Assembly (NCBI RefSeq): GCF_040712315.1
Contig: NC_134020.1
Location: forward strand, 48,345,751-48,409,750
Origin: Castanea sativa
Taxonomy: Eukaryota > Streptophyta > Magnoliopsida > Fagales > Fagaceae
Direction: 5' to 3'
Length of the DNA stretch: 64,000 nucleotides
Under the pieces are notes generated by a model. That model saw nothing but the letters and a program-made list of their open reading frames with translations. It did not search any database and had not been told where the DNA came from. Of the stretch, positions 10,406-21,865 are shown in pieces (within the stretch, counting starts at the first letter, position 1; the number at the start of each line of letters is the position of its first letter). A program made the position numbers and the translations under genes.

Positions 10406-11251
10406 TGTTAGATTCTAAGTACTTAGGAACTAATGTATTAGAACTCTAATGTGTATTGTTGGCAAACCATGATCAAAACAGGTGTTTAGTCTTGTTTTAG
10501 ACTTGCTCAAAGTATGTCATTCATGTAAAGTTGGAATCGAGTTAACTACAAAAGTTACTGTGCATTTCTGCCTGGCTTGATCGATCGAGAATTAGACTCG
10601 ACCGATCGAAAGTCGTGCAGATTGTTTTTTCTGCAGAATTTTCAACTCAGCCCTAAGCTCATATGATGTGTAGGGTTTTATGTTTTGCCCTAAGTATAAA
10701 AGGCAAACCCTAGCCACGTTTTTTAGGTTGCTCATATTGCTGTTTGTGTGAATCTCTTGTGAGATCTGAGAGGTGCTTTCCTTCACACAAGCTTAGGATT
10801 ATCAAGAAGGAGATTATGTCAAGAACTTGATGATCATTCAATTGCTGCCATAAGAGCTTAAAGATACACAAGCGGGAGTGTTTGTACTTGCTGGAGAATC
10901 CAAGAAAGAAGGAGTTCGTGGTCTCGGAGCTTGCACGTGGTCATGTCAGTAAGTTTTCTACTAGTAGGTAGCAATATGATGTTAGTGGTCTAGTTCACTA
11001 TTGTACAAACTTCGATTCTTTCATAGTGGATTTAAGTTTACCTTGAGGATAGCTAGGTTAAATCCTCCCTAGGTTTTTTACCGATTTGGTTTTCCTAGGT
11101 CATCATATCTTTGTGTTTTTATATTCCGCACTTTACATTGATATGATTATATGATTGTGTTAACCTAGATTTGAAATTTGGACTAAGTAATAACTTGGCT
11201 TGTTAACTAGGTTAATCCAATTGTGGTTTAAAGGGTCTAAAAAAATCAACA
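10406..11251 (+). mobile_element. copia-type 5' LTR
   Basis: Starts TGTTAGATTC and ends ATCAACA, immediately followed by AA and a primer-binding site. Contains TATAAAAGG near 10,695, a plausible TATA box. No matching 3' LTR occurs in the window, so the element is truncated. Inserted in the AT microsatellite that follows copy B of the duplicated segment. Confidence 0.85.
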
Positions 11252-11253
11252 AA

Positions 11254-11268
11254 TGGTATCAGAACAGG
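11254..11268 (+). other. copia primer-binding site (initiator tRNA-Met)
   Basis: TGGTATCAGAACAGG two bases after the LTR. TGGTATCAGA is the standard plant complement to the 3' end of initiator tRNA-Met, used to prime minus-strand synthesis. Confidence 0.85.
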
Positions 11269-11308
11269 TAGCTCTTGTGTGTAGATCTTTTGATCTCTGA
11301 GCTGATAC

Positions 11309-12160
11309 TTGACCCATGTTGTCATGGAACACGGACACTCTTTTGTTATTCCTCCTCACTTTGATGGGAATAATTATGCTTACTGGAAAGTTAGGATGAA
11401 AACTTTCCTGAAATCCATTGATGAGAGAGTCTATAACTCCGTTGAATACGGATGGGAGAAGCCCACTACTCCTATGAGTGAGTGGCAAACTTCTCAAAAA
11501 GAAGTAGCTGCCTTTAATAGCAAAGCTATGAATGCTATCTTTAATGCTGTTTCTATGGAGGAATTTAAGAGAATTTCTAATGTTGAGGTTGCTCACACTG
11601 CTTGGAATATCCTCCAGACTATGCATGAAGGCACAAAGGCAGTTAAGATCAATAAGTTGCAACAATTAACAACTAGATTTGAAAGCATTAGGATGTTTGA
11701 TGATGAATCTTTTGATGAATTCTAAGCTAAACTAAATGACATTGTTAATTCTGCGTACAACTTGGGTGAAATCTATGATCAACCTAAAATTGTTAGGAAG
11801 ATTCTTAGATCTTTAACTGAAGATTTTAGACTCGAAGTGACTGCCATCACCAAGAGCAAGGATGTGGACTCCATCTCTGTTGATGAACTTGTAGGATCTC
11901 TTCAGTCCTATGAGTTGGACCTACCCAAAACTAGCAAATCTAAATCAATGGCTCTTAAGTCTGTTGATGATGTTGATGTTGGTAGATTTGATGATGAGCT
12001 CTCTGCTACAAAGATTGCTTACCTTGCCAAGAACTTTAAGAATTTCCTTAGAAATAGCAACAGAAGGGCAAGAGGTAAAAACACTGATGAACCTAGAAAC
12101 TTTAGGAAGAATGATCCCACTAAGGTTAACAAAACATACAAGAGAATAGTTATTCTTCAT
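11309..12160 (+). pseudogene. copia gag (truncated, one stop)
   Basis: Gag nucleocapsid/packaging protein of a copia retrotransposon. The first frame (11309-11725) begins a few dozen bases after the primer site and shows the hallmark start PPHFDGNNYAYWKVRMKTFL and later AWNILQTMHEG, as in the DUF4219/UBN2 gag family. A TAA at 11723 interrupts the F..KLNDIV segment. The same frame continues to about 12,140 with KILRSL, the family's ..VTAI motif and SVDELVGSL. It ends before the CCHC zinc knuckle, where the tandem repeat starts. Protease, integrase and RT are absent. Confidence 0.88.
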
Positions 12161-12749
12161 AGTTTGAAAAGAAAACATAATACAGGCCTCAAGTTCATCT
12201 TTACTTTAACAAAAAAAGAATAATATATAGAATTTAATGTGTATGCCCAAGAGTTTTTAGAAGTTACAAAGAAAGAGGATCTTATGTTGAATTCTGCAAA
12301 AACTACCGCTTGTATATGGATGGTTCCTCCTAGGAGTTTCTATAAACTAAATGTGATTTTAAAGTCAATTAAAGACATAAATCTAGTAGGTAGTGGCCGT
12401 GTAATCCGTAATAACTTCCTATTTAAGATTTATTTGTGAAACTGTTGTAAAAATTGCATATTTTGAAATTCTTTGGTTCAACTTTCAACAGACAAAAATT
12501 TTGGAGAGATCAAATTTTATTTTTAATAGACTCAAATTTTTATTTAATGTGTTCAAGTTTTTTTTATGGTGCTCAAGATTTTTTTTTTCTGGTCAACAAG
12601 ACAACAAACCATATTAATTTAAGATTAAAAAAAAATTTTAAGGTATTAAAAAAAACACAACATGCCAAGTTGCCAACGTGGTTTATTGCTTATTTTCGAA
12701 TTTCGATGCAATTCTCGTGCTTGTAGACTTTGAATCCTCCACGCTGATT
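12141..12749 (+). repeat. 609-bp tandem unit 1 (RNase-H-like fragment)
   Basis: First of three direct copies; starts AGAGAATAGTTATTCTTC. It contains a 66-codon frame (12239-12439) with WMVPPRSFYKLNV and GRVIRNN, which resembles the first strands of the LINE-type RNase-H domain (W.pP...yKlN.D.a...G.GvViRd). The catalytic Asp after KLNV is missing. The second half is T-rich and non-coding. Confidence 0.75.
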
Positions 12750-13954
12750 AGAGAAAAGTTATTCTTCATAGTTTGAAAAGAAAACATAATACAGGCCTCA
12801 AGACTCGGGCTATAAATGAGTCGAGTTTTGTCGAGCAGTGAATGTTCAATCTTGGCTTGAACTTGATACGAGCCTAAAAATAATGTTCAAGCTTGAGCTC
12901 ATTATAAAGTATAAAAGCTTGAGCTCGGCTTGGCTTGACTTGATTCATTAGTCAAGCCAAGCTCGAGCTCAATATCAAGCCCAAACTCAGGCTCAATAGC
13001 ATGCTTTTGAGCTTAAGATCCAAAACAAGTATATTATCAAGCCTATATAAAGTTTATTATCTAGCCTATTTGATTTGGATGAGTGGTCTCAACTTATAAT
13101 TAATTAAAGTCTTAGAAGGATATGAGTTTAATTATCAAACTCATATCAATTTTATTACCAAAACCATAAATAAGCCTAGACTCAACTTGTTTTGTTACTT
13201 TTGTATCGAGCCTTGGTGTTCACGAGCTTGTCCATGAACAATATTTTTTACTCCAGCTCAGCTCATTTATTAAACAAGCCTAAAACTAAAGCTTAAGCTT
13301 GGCTTGTTTATAAACAAACAAACATGAACGAGAATTTTATCGAGCCAAGTTCAAGCTATTTATGAACGACTTTGTTCATTTACAACCCTACTCAAGTTCA
13401 TCTTTACTTTAACAAAGAAAGAATGATATATAGAATTTAATGTGTATGCCCAAGAGTTTTTAGAAGTTACAAAGAAAGAGGATCTTATGTTGAATTTTGC
13501 AGAAACTACCGCTTGTGTATGGATGGTTCCTCCTAGGAGTTTCTATAAACTAAATGTGGCTTTAAAGTCAATTAAAGACACAAATCTAGTAGGTAGTGGC
13601 CGTGTAATCCGTAACAACTTACTACTTAAGATTTATTTGTGAAACTGTTGTAAAAATTGCATTTTTTGAAATTCTTTGGTTCAACTTTCAACGGACCAAA
13701 ATTTTGGAGAGATGAAATTTTATTTTTAATGTCCTCAAATTTTTATTTAAGGTGTTCAAGTTTTTTTTTTTAAGGTGGTCAAGATTTTTTTTTTTCTGGT
13801 CAACAAGACAACAACCCATATTAATTTAAAATTCAAAAATTTTAAGGTAATAAAAAAAAACACAACATGCCAAGTTGCCAACGTGGTTTACTGATTATTT
13901 TCGAATTTCGATGCAATTCTCGTGCTTGTAGACTTTGAATCCTCCCCGCTGAAT
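12750..13954 (+). repeat. tandem unit 2, enlarged by an insertion
   Basis: Repeats unit 1 from AGAGAAAAGTTATTCTTC, broken after GGCCTCAAG by a 588-bp insertion (12803-13390), then continuing to TTGAATCCTCCCCGCTGAATAG. The RNase-H-like frame recurs at 13442-13642 with a few substitutions. Confidence 0.8.
12803..13390. mobile_element. small TIR element inside tandem unit 2
   Basis: The ends GGGCTATAAATGAG (left) and, reverse-complemented, GGGTTGTAAATGAA (right) are imperfect inverted repeats. The direct repeat CTCAAG flanks at 12797-12802 and 13391-13396. The interior is full of GAGCTCGAGCTT-type motifs. Units 1 and 3 lack it, so it is a true insertion. Probably a hAT-like non-autonomous element. 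Confidence 0.7.
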
Positions 13955-14196
13955 AGTGAAAAGTTATTCTTCGTAGTTTGAAAAGAAAACAGGCCTCAAG
14001 TTCATCTTTACTTTATCAAAGAAAGAATAATATATAGAATTTAATGTGTATGCCCAAGAGTTTTTGGAAGTTACAAAGAAAGAGGATCTTATGTTGAATT
14101 CTGTAGAAACTACCGCTTGTATATGGATGGTTCCTCCTAGGAGTTTCTATAAACTAAATGTGGCTTTAAAGTCAATTAAAGACACAAATCTAGTAG
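13955..14196 (+). repeat. tandem unit 3 (partial)
   Basis: Third copy, from AGTGAAAAGTTATTCTTCG up to AAATCTAGTAG. There the homology stops abruptly, at a CCGGCCG-containing junction, before GGTAGTGGCCGTG would follow. A 5-bp-spaced deletion of ACATAATAC distinguishes it from units 1 and 2. Confidence 0.75.
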
Positions 14197-14474
14197 CCGG
14201 CCGCTAGTAGTGTTCCTATTCCTAAAGTAGGTGTTTCACTATGGATGCTAGCCCAAAGTCTGATCAGTTTTCAATTATGTGGAGATTTGGGTCTTCTCGC
14301 CCTACTAGTGGAATGTTCTAATTCCCAGTTTTTATATCCTTGCTGAAATTAGAGATGTACCTACTAGAAATCAGTGAGCAGTTAAAGATCATTCAAGATT
14401 TGGCTTCTTCTTTTGACACAATTTCTTTTCATGCAATTCCTAAACAATGTAAGAAGGCAATGCATGGGAATAAA
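14197..14474. other. unassigned sequence after the triplication
   Basis: About 280 bp with no recognised frame or repeat. It may be the displaced remainder of the host site or element broken by the triplication. Confidence 0.35.
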
Positions 14475-14483
14475 TAATTATAT

Positions 14484-14846
14484 GGGTAAACTACGTATTT
14501 GGTTCTTATTCTATACACCATATTTCAATTTGATCCCTAACTTTTGTGTCAATTTGGTCCCTAACCTTTCTTTACTGTGTCAATTTAATCCTTACAGTTA
14601 TCTTTTGGATGAAAATTAATGACATGTCTAATGGCCAAAATAAAAAATTAGCTTCTATTGATGTGATAATAAACTAAAATTTTATTTTAGCTATTTGCTA
14701 TGTAAACAATTTTCATCTAATATATAATGGCAAAGACTAAATTGACACGACATTAAAAAGTTAAGGACCAAATTGACACAATTGAAAGGTTAAGGACCAA
14801 ATTGAAATATGGTGTAAAGGATAGGGACTAAATATATAGTTTACCC
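14484..14846. mobile_element. fold-back MITE with 9-bp TSD (MULE-type)
   Basis: Both ends are GGGTAAACTA.. with inverted repeats of about 110 bp (left ACACCATATTTCAATTTGATCC, matching the complement of the right arm). The direct repeat TAATTATAT flanks at 14475-14483 and 14847-14855. A perfect 9-bp duplication and long TIRs point to a Mutator-type MITE. The 363-bp element is almost entirely inverted repeat and would fold into a long hairpin. Confidence 0.88.
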
Positions 14847-14855
14847 TAATTATAT

Positions 14856-15599
14856 TGTATTGTAATATAATGTACAATTTATTCTCTAAAATTTTTTGAA
14901 GATAATTTATTCTCTCTACAATTGAAACAAATTCTATTTGGTCCAATTAGGTCGATCTACTTTAGCCCCATTCAGTTAAATTCGTCCTAATTAGGCATAT
15001 TTCAGTCCACTTAGTCAATTTCTGTCCCCCTTCCATCCATTTTAGATTAATTGGTCCTTAAATTGATTTTTTTTTTTGTCGGTTTTCTTTTCACGTTTAG
15101 CTCAAAAATTCTTTTTCTTTTTCTTTTTTTGAAAAGTATGAAATTTTATTATATTTGGGCTAAATTTTTTAGTTTTGAGTTAAAAAGTACAAAGAAAATA
15201 CTAAAATAAGCATTAAAAATTAGAAATATGAGCCCTAAAAATGCAATAAAAATGATAAAGAATGAAAAGTCATATTCAGTCCACATTGATTTTATTCGGT
15301 CCATTCTGTCCTCTTTGGTCCTATTCGGTCCTATTTAGTATATTCTATTCACTAAAGTGGAGTTGCAAGAAAGAATAAAAAAATCAAGAGAAAGTGAATA
15401 ATTACTTTTTCAATAGAGAATGTGAAAGAGAATAATAAGAAATTTATAGAAAATAATATGAGAAGAAAAAAGTAAAAATAAAAAAAATATAGTAATAAAC
15501 TAAATTATCCATGTCATGTTATGTAATAAAAAAACACTATATTCTTATATTCTTGCAATATGATAACATCTATGAAATCATAGAGAATAAAAAGATAGC
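14856..15599. other. AT-rich repeat sequence with TCGGTCC-type motifs
   Basis: Contains scattered short direct motifs of the form TTCGGTCCTATT and TCAGTCCA (14930-15060, 15270-15360). No coding frame. Probably part of the left Helitron-like copy or an adjacent decayed element. Confidence 0.35.
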
Positions 15600-16053
15600 A
15601 ACTTAAAAACACAAAACTCAAAAATTCACCAACCTAAAGTAGAGATGCAATAAATATATAAATAAAAAAATCCACCAAAAATGAGAGAGAGAAAGAGAGA
15701 GAGAAATAACCTTTTGTGTGTGGAAAAACTATGAATAGAATAGAAATGAAAATTGTAAATTTATAGTAAGAAGAGGAGAATAGAAAAGGCAAAAAATAAA
15801 GGAAGATAAAGGGAAGGAAGAAAAGTGATATTAAGGTAGATAATAGTGGGAGATGAAAAGTTAAAAAAGATGGGAAAAGTTAAAGATAATATAACAATAA
15901 GTTGAGAAATTAATAAATAAAAAAAGAATTAAAAATAAGAGAGAGAGTGTTGAAAATGGATGGATGATGTGGTCATTGATATGACTCAATAGGAGCATAG
16001 CATTTATTAGCATTTAGTGTAGCAACAATAATTGCTACGCTTCAATTTTTAGA
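15600..16053 (-). mobile_element. 5'-terminal part of a Helitron-like element (left copy)
   Basis: This block is a diverged direct copy of 23590-23924. It shares a GA-rich run, GTGGGAAAAA-TATG.AT.GAAT, GGAAGGAAG, and a right end with GACTCAATAGGAGC...ACAATAAT..CTACG. It ends at GA (16052-16053) followed by T; read on the minus strand that is the 5'-TC end of a Helitron after an A. Its own 3' end was not found to the left. Confidence 0.4.
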
Positions 16054-16122
16054 TATACTAGCCACAGACCCACGCGATACGTGGGAATATAAATATTATG
16101 TAATGATGTGTAATATATAAAA

Positions 16123-16405
16123 GACGAAAATACCATTTTTGTCCCTATATTTTCAGCCCATTTCCACTCCAATCCCTACTTTTTAATTTTACCACCTTTA
16201 GTCGCTATTCTGGAAAACGCATTTCATTGTGGTCCCTACCGTCATCTCTAGAACGAAATTTTCCTACGTGGCAAACGGTGAAATAAAATATTAATTTACC
16301 ATTGCAAACATGTCAGCCCAAGCTCGCCACCTTAGCTTCCTGACATTAAGAGACCCACGCGAGCCTCACGTGACCAACTCCCTAACAAACCCACTCGTGT
16401 GATCC
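16123..16405 (+). repeat. MULE left terminal inverted repeat
   Basis: Begins GACGAAAATACCAT and is complementary to 22575-22857 over about 280 bases. Shared landmarks include TAAATTAATATTTTATTTC-type sequence, AGCCCAAGCTCGCCACC and AACTCCCTAACAAACCCA. The transposase promoter probably lies at its inner edge. Confidence 0.88.
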
Positions 16406-17019
16406 TCTCTAACACAAATCAGCCACACCCAAATCCCTAATTTCAGAAAATTCCTTTTCACTCTCACACCATACTCAAATCCTAACCCTGAAGAAAGTTG
16501 TCATCTGAAATTTTGAGCGCTCTCACACCAAATCGAAGTTGTGATTATGAATCTAGTTTGGCTGTTTTTGGTATGTTCTCTTTCTCTCTCACTATTTCGT
16601 TCTCTTTCTGTCTCTCTTCTTATAGCTTTATGCAGTGAACACTTTTATCAAGGACCACAATGTTAACTGTGATAAAAAAAAAAAAGGGTATCTTTTTGTT
16701 AGGTTTTGTATTATATTGCCATATTGTTTTGCTGTATTTTGTCTTCCTTTTTGAAAAAATGTTTGGGTCCATGTGTTCCCTCTGATGTTCTTTATGTGGT
16801 TGGTTTTCATTTGTTTATTAGCTCATTAGCTTTAAAAATGATTTTGTCGGTATTTGTATTATAGTGTTTGGCTGTATTGAGTGTTCCTTTTTAAGAAATG
16901 TTTAGGTCCATGTGTTCCCTCTAATGTTGTTTATGTGGTTGGTTTTCATTTTTTTTCTTAGTGCATTAGCTTAAAATTGTATTTTTATTTTCAAAAGTAA
17001 ATTGCATGCATGCAGGATG

Positions 17020-20000
17020 GATGACTATTTTACTCTGCATGTTCACCATAGTGGGCATTTGACATGGGACCCTCAGGTGTATGTGGGAGAGACAGTAAAC
17101 CTGGTAGAGAATTATGACCCAAATAGATGGTCAAAAGTGGAGATTGAGGCTCTATGTAGGGAGTTTGGGTACAGAGAAGTTGATAGGCTTTGGTTTCAGA
17201 TGCCTGGTGTGAACCCAAAGCATGCAAATTTCCACTAGGTTGTAGATGATGATTCTGATGTGTTCATGATAGACCTGGTGAAGGTTATGGAGAGATTTAC
17301 ATTTTTGTGGAACATCCAGTGGATGAGCCTATTAAGATGGAAGTGGAGGATGTTGAGCCCTTGGAGGTTAGAGAACCTGGTGAAGTAGACCCTGCAGATG
17401 CTCAAGCCTTAGAGGCTATAGAGAATGCAGTTGATGATGAATTTGTGGTGTATTGTGTAAGTAGTGACAGTGATAGTGACATTGATACTGATAGTAAGAG
17501 TGATCATTATCATGAGCATGCAGTGTATAGAGATGATTTTGAACATAGAGATGATAATGGCCATACAGCTTATGATGACTACAAATATGATTTCACAAAC
17601 TTTGGTGGAGAAGTTGATGATGACCAGGATGAGTACAGACCTAATTTTTCATAGTTTGGAGGCCATGATGATGTTAAGTTTGATAATGCTGACCAGGATG
17701 AACCATTGGAGGTAGATGCTGAACAAGCTTTTGCTAGGAGGGCTAGCAAAGAATTTTCGGCTAAGGACCAACAACAGGAACCAGTTGATGGTCAAATAGA
17801 GGATAATAGTGATACTGAGGGCAGTGACATAGAGGATGAGGCAGAACTGCCACCATTGAATATAGGTGAAGACAATGATGACAATTGGGACCAACAAAGT
17901 GATGAAGTTGAGGTTGAACCCTCAATAGGTGCTGGTGTAATGAATTCTAACTATGAGAGTAAGGAGCTACTTAGCCTTGATGAATCTTCATCTGACAATG
18001 CTCATGCAAATGCTTCAAGTGATGATGACAATCCATCTGCTGAAGTAGACACCTCCACTAGGAGGAGTAGGTTTCCAATATTTATGCCAGTGGCCAAGGC
18101 TGAGCATCTTCAGTTTCAAAAGGATATGATGTTTATCTCACCCAAGCAATTTGAGGAGGCAATAACTAACTATGCAATCCATGGAGGTTAGGGTATTAGG
18201 TTTGTTAAAAATGATTTGCTTAGGGTGAGGGCTCGTTGCCAGCCAGGGTGCAAGTTTGTAACCTACCTTGCAAAGGTACCAAGGGACAAGAGCTACAGGT
18301 TAAAAACTTTGAACATGGACCACACATGCACCAGGAGTTATAAAAATCCAAGATGCACAGCATCGTACATTGGGAGGAAGTTAATAAAGAGAGTTAGGAC
18401 ATAATTAGACATGAAGCTGAAAGATATTCAGGATGCTGTGCATGAGAAGTTTGTGGTGCTCACACAGCACAATTCAACCAACTTTGGGAGTATTGTGAGG
18501 AGTTGAAAAGGTGCAGTCCAAGAAGCACAGTATTGATGAAGGTGAATACCTTCAATGATGGTGACTTGGTAGCTAAGCAGTTGGGCTTGGCAGTTGGGGT
18601 ACCATATTTTGAAAGGTTGTACATCTGTTTGGAAGGTTGCAAGAAGGGCTTCTTGACTGGATGCAGGATGATCATTAGACTGGATGCCTGCCACTTGAAG
18701 ACCAAGACAAGTGGGCAACTGATGTGTGTTGTTGCCAAGACTGTCTGCCACCTGATCCGACGACTCCGACGGTCGGACATAGGTTCTAAACTCACTAACC
18801 CGACCCCACGTGGGTCGATTATTGGTTTTTCATTTCAAAACCCATGAGACCTAACCCGAACCAAAACGTTTATCCTTTCCGGCGAATTATTATAAATTTC
18901 GAACCAAATTCGGCGAGATCTCGTTGAGATCCTCGAGATCTGGTCCAGTTCCTATGAGATCTCGCCGTTATCCGATGAAATCTAGGCCAGATCTCAACGG
19001 ATCCGACCAGATTTTTGTCCGATCTCGACGAATCCGACCAGATTTTGACCTCGATGATAAAACCCGAGAACGACCCTAATTAACTTAAAACTGAAGAGAC
19101 CTGAACCAAAAAATCCAACTAAATCTCCAGGTTGATTTTGGGTCAAATTTTCATCCACCCACCTCATTTGGGTCGAGTCCAAGTTAGGCACAAACCCGAC
19201 CCAGCCCAACCCGTGGACAGCCCTAGCTATTGGCAAAGATCCAAATGAGGAGTACTTTCCATTTGCATATGTTGTTGTTGAGGCTAAAACCAAGAACGCA
19301 TGGACTTGGTTTCTGAATTTATTGCTGGCTGACATAGGTGATGGCAAGAGATGGGTGTTCATATTTGATCAAAAGAAGGTGTGTACTTCCCTTTTCCATG
19401 CACTTCCTAATTGTTAATGGTAGAAGTGTTAGCTTTTAACATGTAATTACTGTTTGTTTTTGGCAGGGATTGGTGCAGACCTTTGTTGACAACTGGCCGC
19501 AATACGAGCACAAAATCTGTTGCAGGCACCTATACAATAACCTCAGGAAGAACCACCCTAGTTTGCTTATCAGGGACCTATTTTGGAAAGCTGCTAAAGC
19601 CATTTATCAACAGGAACATGAAAGGGCAATGAATGAAATGAAGGAGGTTGATTAAGATGCATAAAAGTGGTTGTAGTCTCACTCAACCACTGTATGGGCT
19701 AGGCATATGTTCAGTGGTGATGGTCAGAGTGACACAGTCTTGAAAAACATGTGTGAAAGCTTCAACAATAGGATACTTAAATTGAGGAGCAAACCTTTAA
19801 TCACAATGGTATGCCACCTATACAAACTTACTAATATTTGTGCTTTATCATTGTTGCATGAATGTCTATGATATATAATTGATATTTTCCCCATTTTTGT
19901 ATATGTGCTTGCAGCTTGAGTGCATTAGGTTATATCTAATGACCAGATTTCAAGGAAACAAGGAAATGATTTTGAAGGTAGAATCAGAGTTGCGTCCTAA

Positions 20001-20873
20001 GATAAAGAAGAGGTTGTACAAGAAGAAGATGGCTTGCAACAGGTGGCTAGCATGTTGGACTAGGCATACTAAGTTTGAAGTGAAAAATGGCTTGGAGAGT
20101 TTCACTGTGGACTTAGCTGAATACAAGTGCACCTACAGGAAGTGGGATATCACTAGCATACCTTGTGCCCATGCCATTTCCTGCATCTTTTTCAACAAGG
20201 AAGATGCTGAAAAATATGTTAATGACTACTATAAAAAGTCCACATACATTGCATGCTATGAGCCCCTCATAGATCCAATCAATGGCCAAAACATGTGGAG
20301 ACTCTCAGGGCTGCCACCTGTGCAGCCTCTTATCAAAAGAAGACCTCCTGGCACGCCTAAGAAGAAGAGGGCTCAAGAACCTGATGAACCTAGAAGTCAC
20401 AAAAAAGGGGGGGGGGGGGAATAGGCATTTCCAAGCAATGCAAGTCTTGTGGGAAGTTAGGGCACAATAGGAGAAGTTGTAAGGGAGAAGTATGAGGGAA
20501 CTCCTCCCTACCTAGGAGTGCAAACTGAGCCAGAAGGACCACTAGGAGGGTAAATTTACTATGCCCCTCACAATTATTGATTACTTACTTAATGTGCCTT
20601 GCTCAATGATTGATTACTTAATGTTTGCTAATTGTAGGCTACCAAGGATGGCAATGCAAGCACACCAGCTGCTGGAACACCAACTTCCAATGCTGATCCA
20701 TCTATACAAAGTGCGCCACCAACTATCCCACCTAATATGTGTTCACAAGTGCACCTCTACCCTCAACTGATACCCAACCCAATCCAAGGTAGAACAGGCA
20801 AAAAAAGAGGAGGGCAGTCACCTCTAAGACCCACAATGCAACTAGGAATGCAGCAAGATATATGGAGGCAATA
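17020..20873 (+). pseudogene. MuDR-type MULE transposase, decayed
   Basis: Cut-and-paste transposase of the Mutator superfamily. The start at 17020 (MDDYFTLHVHHSGH) follows a TTGCATGCATGCAG acceptor and opens a PB1-like N-terminal domain. An acidic linker follows (17300-18050, DDSD/DEYE-rich), then the MuDR DNA-binding domain (FISPKQFEEAITNYA, VKNDLLRVRARC). The catalytic domain has LDACHLK and, after the insertion, AIGKDPNEEYFPFAYVVVE and FIFD. The SWIM zinc finger reads CTYRKWDITSIPCAHA: the second Cys is Tyr. The zinc knuckle C-x2-C-x4-H-x4-C lies near 20430-20475. Lesions include TAG at 17236, a frameshift near 17284, stops at 17652, 18189 and 18402, a frameshift near 18490, three stops at 19653-19675 and a 13-G run at 20407 that breaks the frame before the knuckle. 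Introns lie at about 19380-19466 and 19809-19914. Confidence 0.92.
18736..19225. mobile_element. ~490-bp insertion in the MULE transposase
   Basis: Interrupts the transposase between CVVA and AIGKD. Its ends CAAGACTGTC and, reverse-complemented, TAGGGCTGTC look like short inverted repeats. The interior is GC-richer than its host and carries repeated GAGATCTCG and CCGACCAGAT motifs plus CCCGACCC blocks. No target duplication could be recognised. Open frames across it are spurious. Confidence 0.7.
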
Positions 20874-21865
20874 AGGTTTGCTACGAGCCAATCCTCTGGC
20901 CATGGTCCTAGGAGATGATGTGCCGTGTATTTAGTACCCTTTTTTTTTAATGTTACTGCCTGAAATATGGCTTTTTGGTACATATGTGTAAAGCCTAAAC
21001 TAATTGGCTGTAAAGCTGAACTATTTGGCTATTTTGGTGTGAAGCCTAAACAAATTAGTTGTAAAGCATTAACTATTTGGCTGTTTTGGTGCATTGTGTA
21101 TTGTTTTGATGTGGTGCACCAAAAGCTGACATATTGATAAATGAAAGGTGATGTTAAGCACATAAAGTTGTTTTGAAAAATGATGAAAAGTGCTATCCTA
21201 TTCTCTGTCTCTTTATAGTTGTTTTGACAGTGATTCCAGGACAATGAAAAGTGTTATCCCATTCAACCATAACAGGTCATAAATGCATACATGGCAGGTA
21301 CAACAACCGGTAAAAATTGATGCATTCATGATGTTAGCTTTACATTTTCAACCATAACATGTCAATGATTCATAGATAACAGGTGCAGCAACCCTTAAAG
21401 TGGGGAATTCAAGTTGAAAGTGATGTTCAAATTGATGTTGATAGTGATGTTGGTCCAACAAACTTGCAAGTGGTGTTGGTAATGCAAGGTCCAAAATTTC
21501 AACCATTACATGTCAAAAATGCACCAGACATAAACATCACAATACAATATTCATAAATATAAGCCTAACAACACATCAATTACCAACAAAAATTGGACAC
21601 ACTACCATAAATATTAATGAGTAGTTCAACTTATAGGTTCAATTAGGTGTTTCCAATTCTAATTGGAAACACACTGCCAAAACATACAACTTTATGCCTT
21701 TAGCTTGACCAAAACATACCACCACTTCCCAACACAGAGCAACACATAAAACCTCCTACCAAACTACCAAAACTTACAAACAATCCTACACAAAATGTTT
21801 GACCTTTCCACTAAATCCAAACACTAATTCCTACCCACCTATCTAACCATGTTCACCCAACTTAT
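20874..21865. other. MULE internal non-coding region
   Basis: Separates the convergent transposase and GRF genes. Contains short repeated phrases such as GGCTGTTTTGG/GGCTATTTTGG and TGTAAAGC (20990-21100) and ACAGGT..AACC motifs (21270-21400). No coding frame recognised. Confidence 0.45.

Noticed and set aside
18994..19362. 122-codon minus-strand frame across the MULE insertion
   Set aside because: It spans the boundary between inserted repeat and transposase DNA and reads antisense; no domain.
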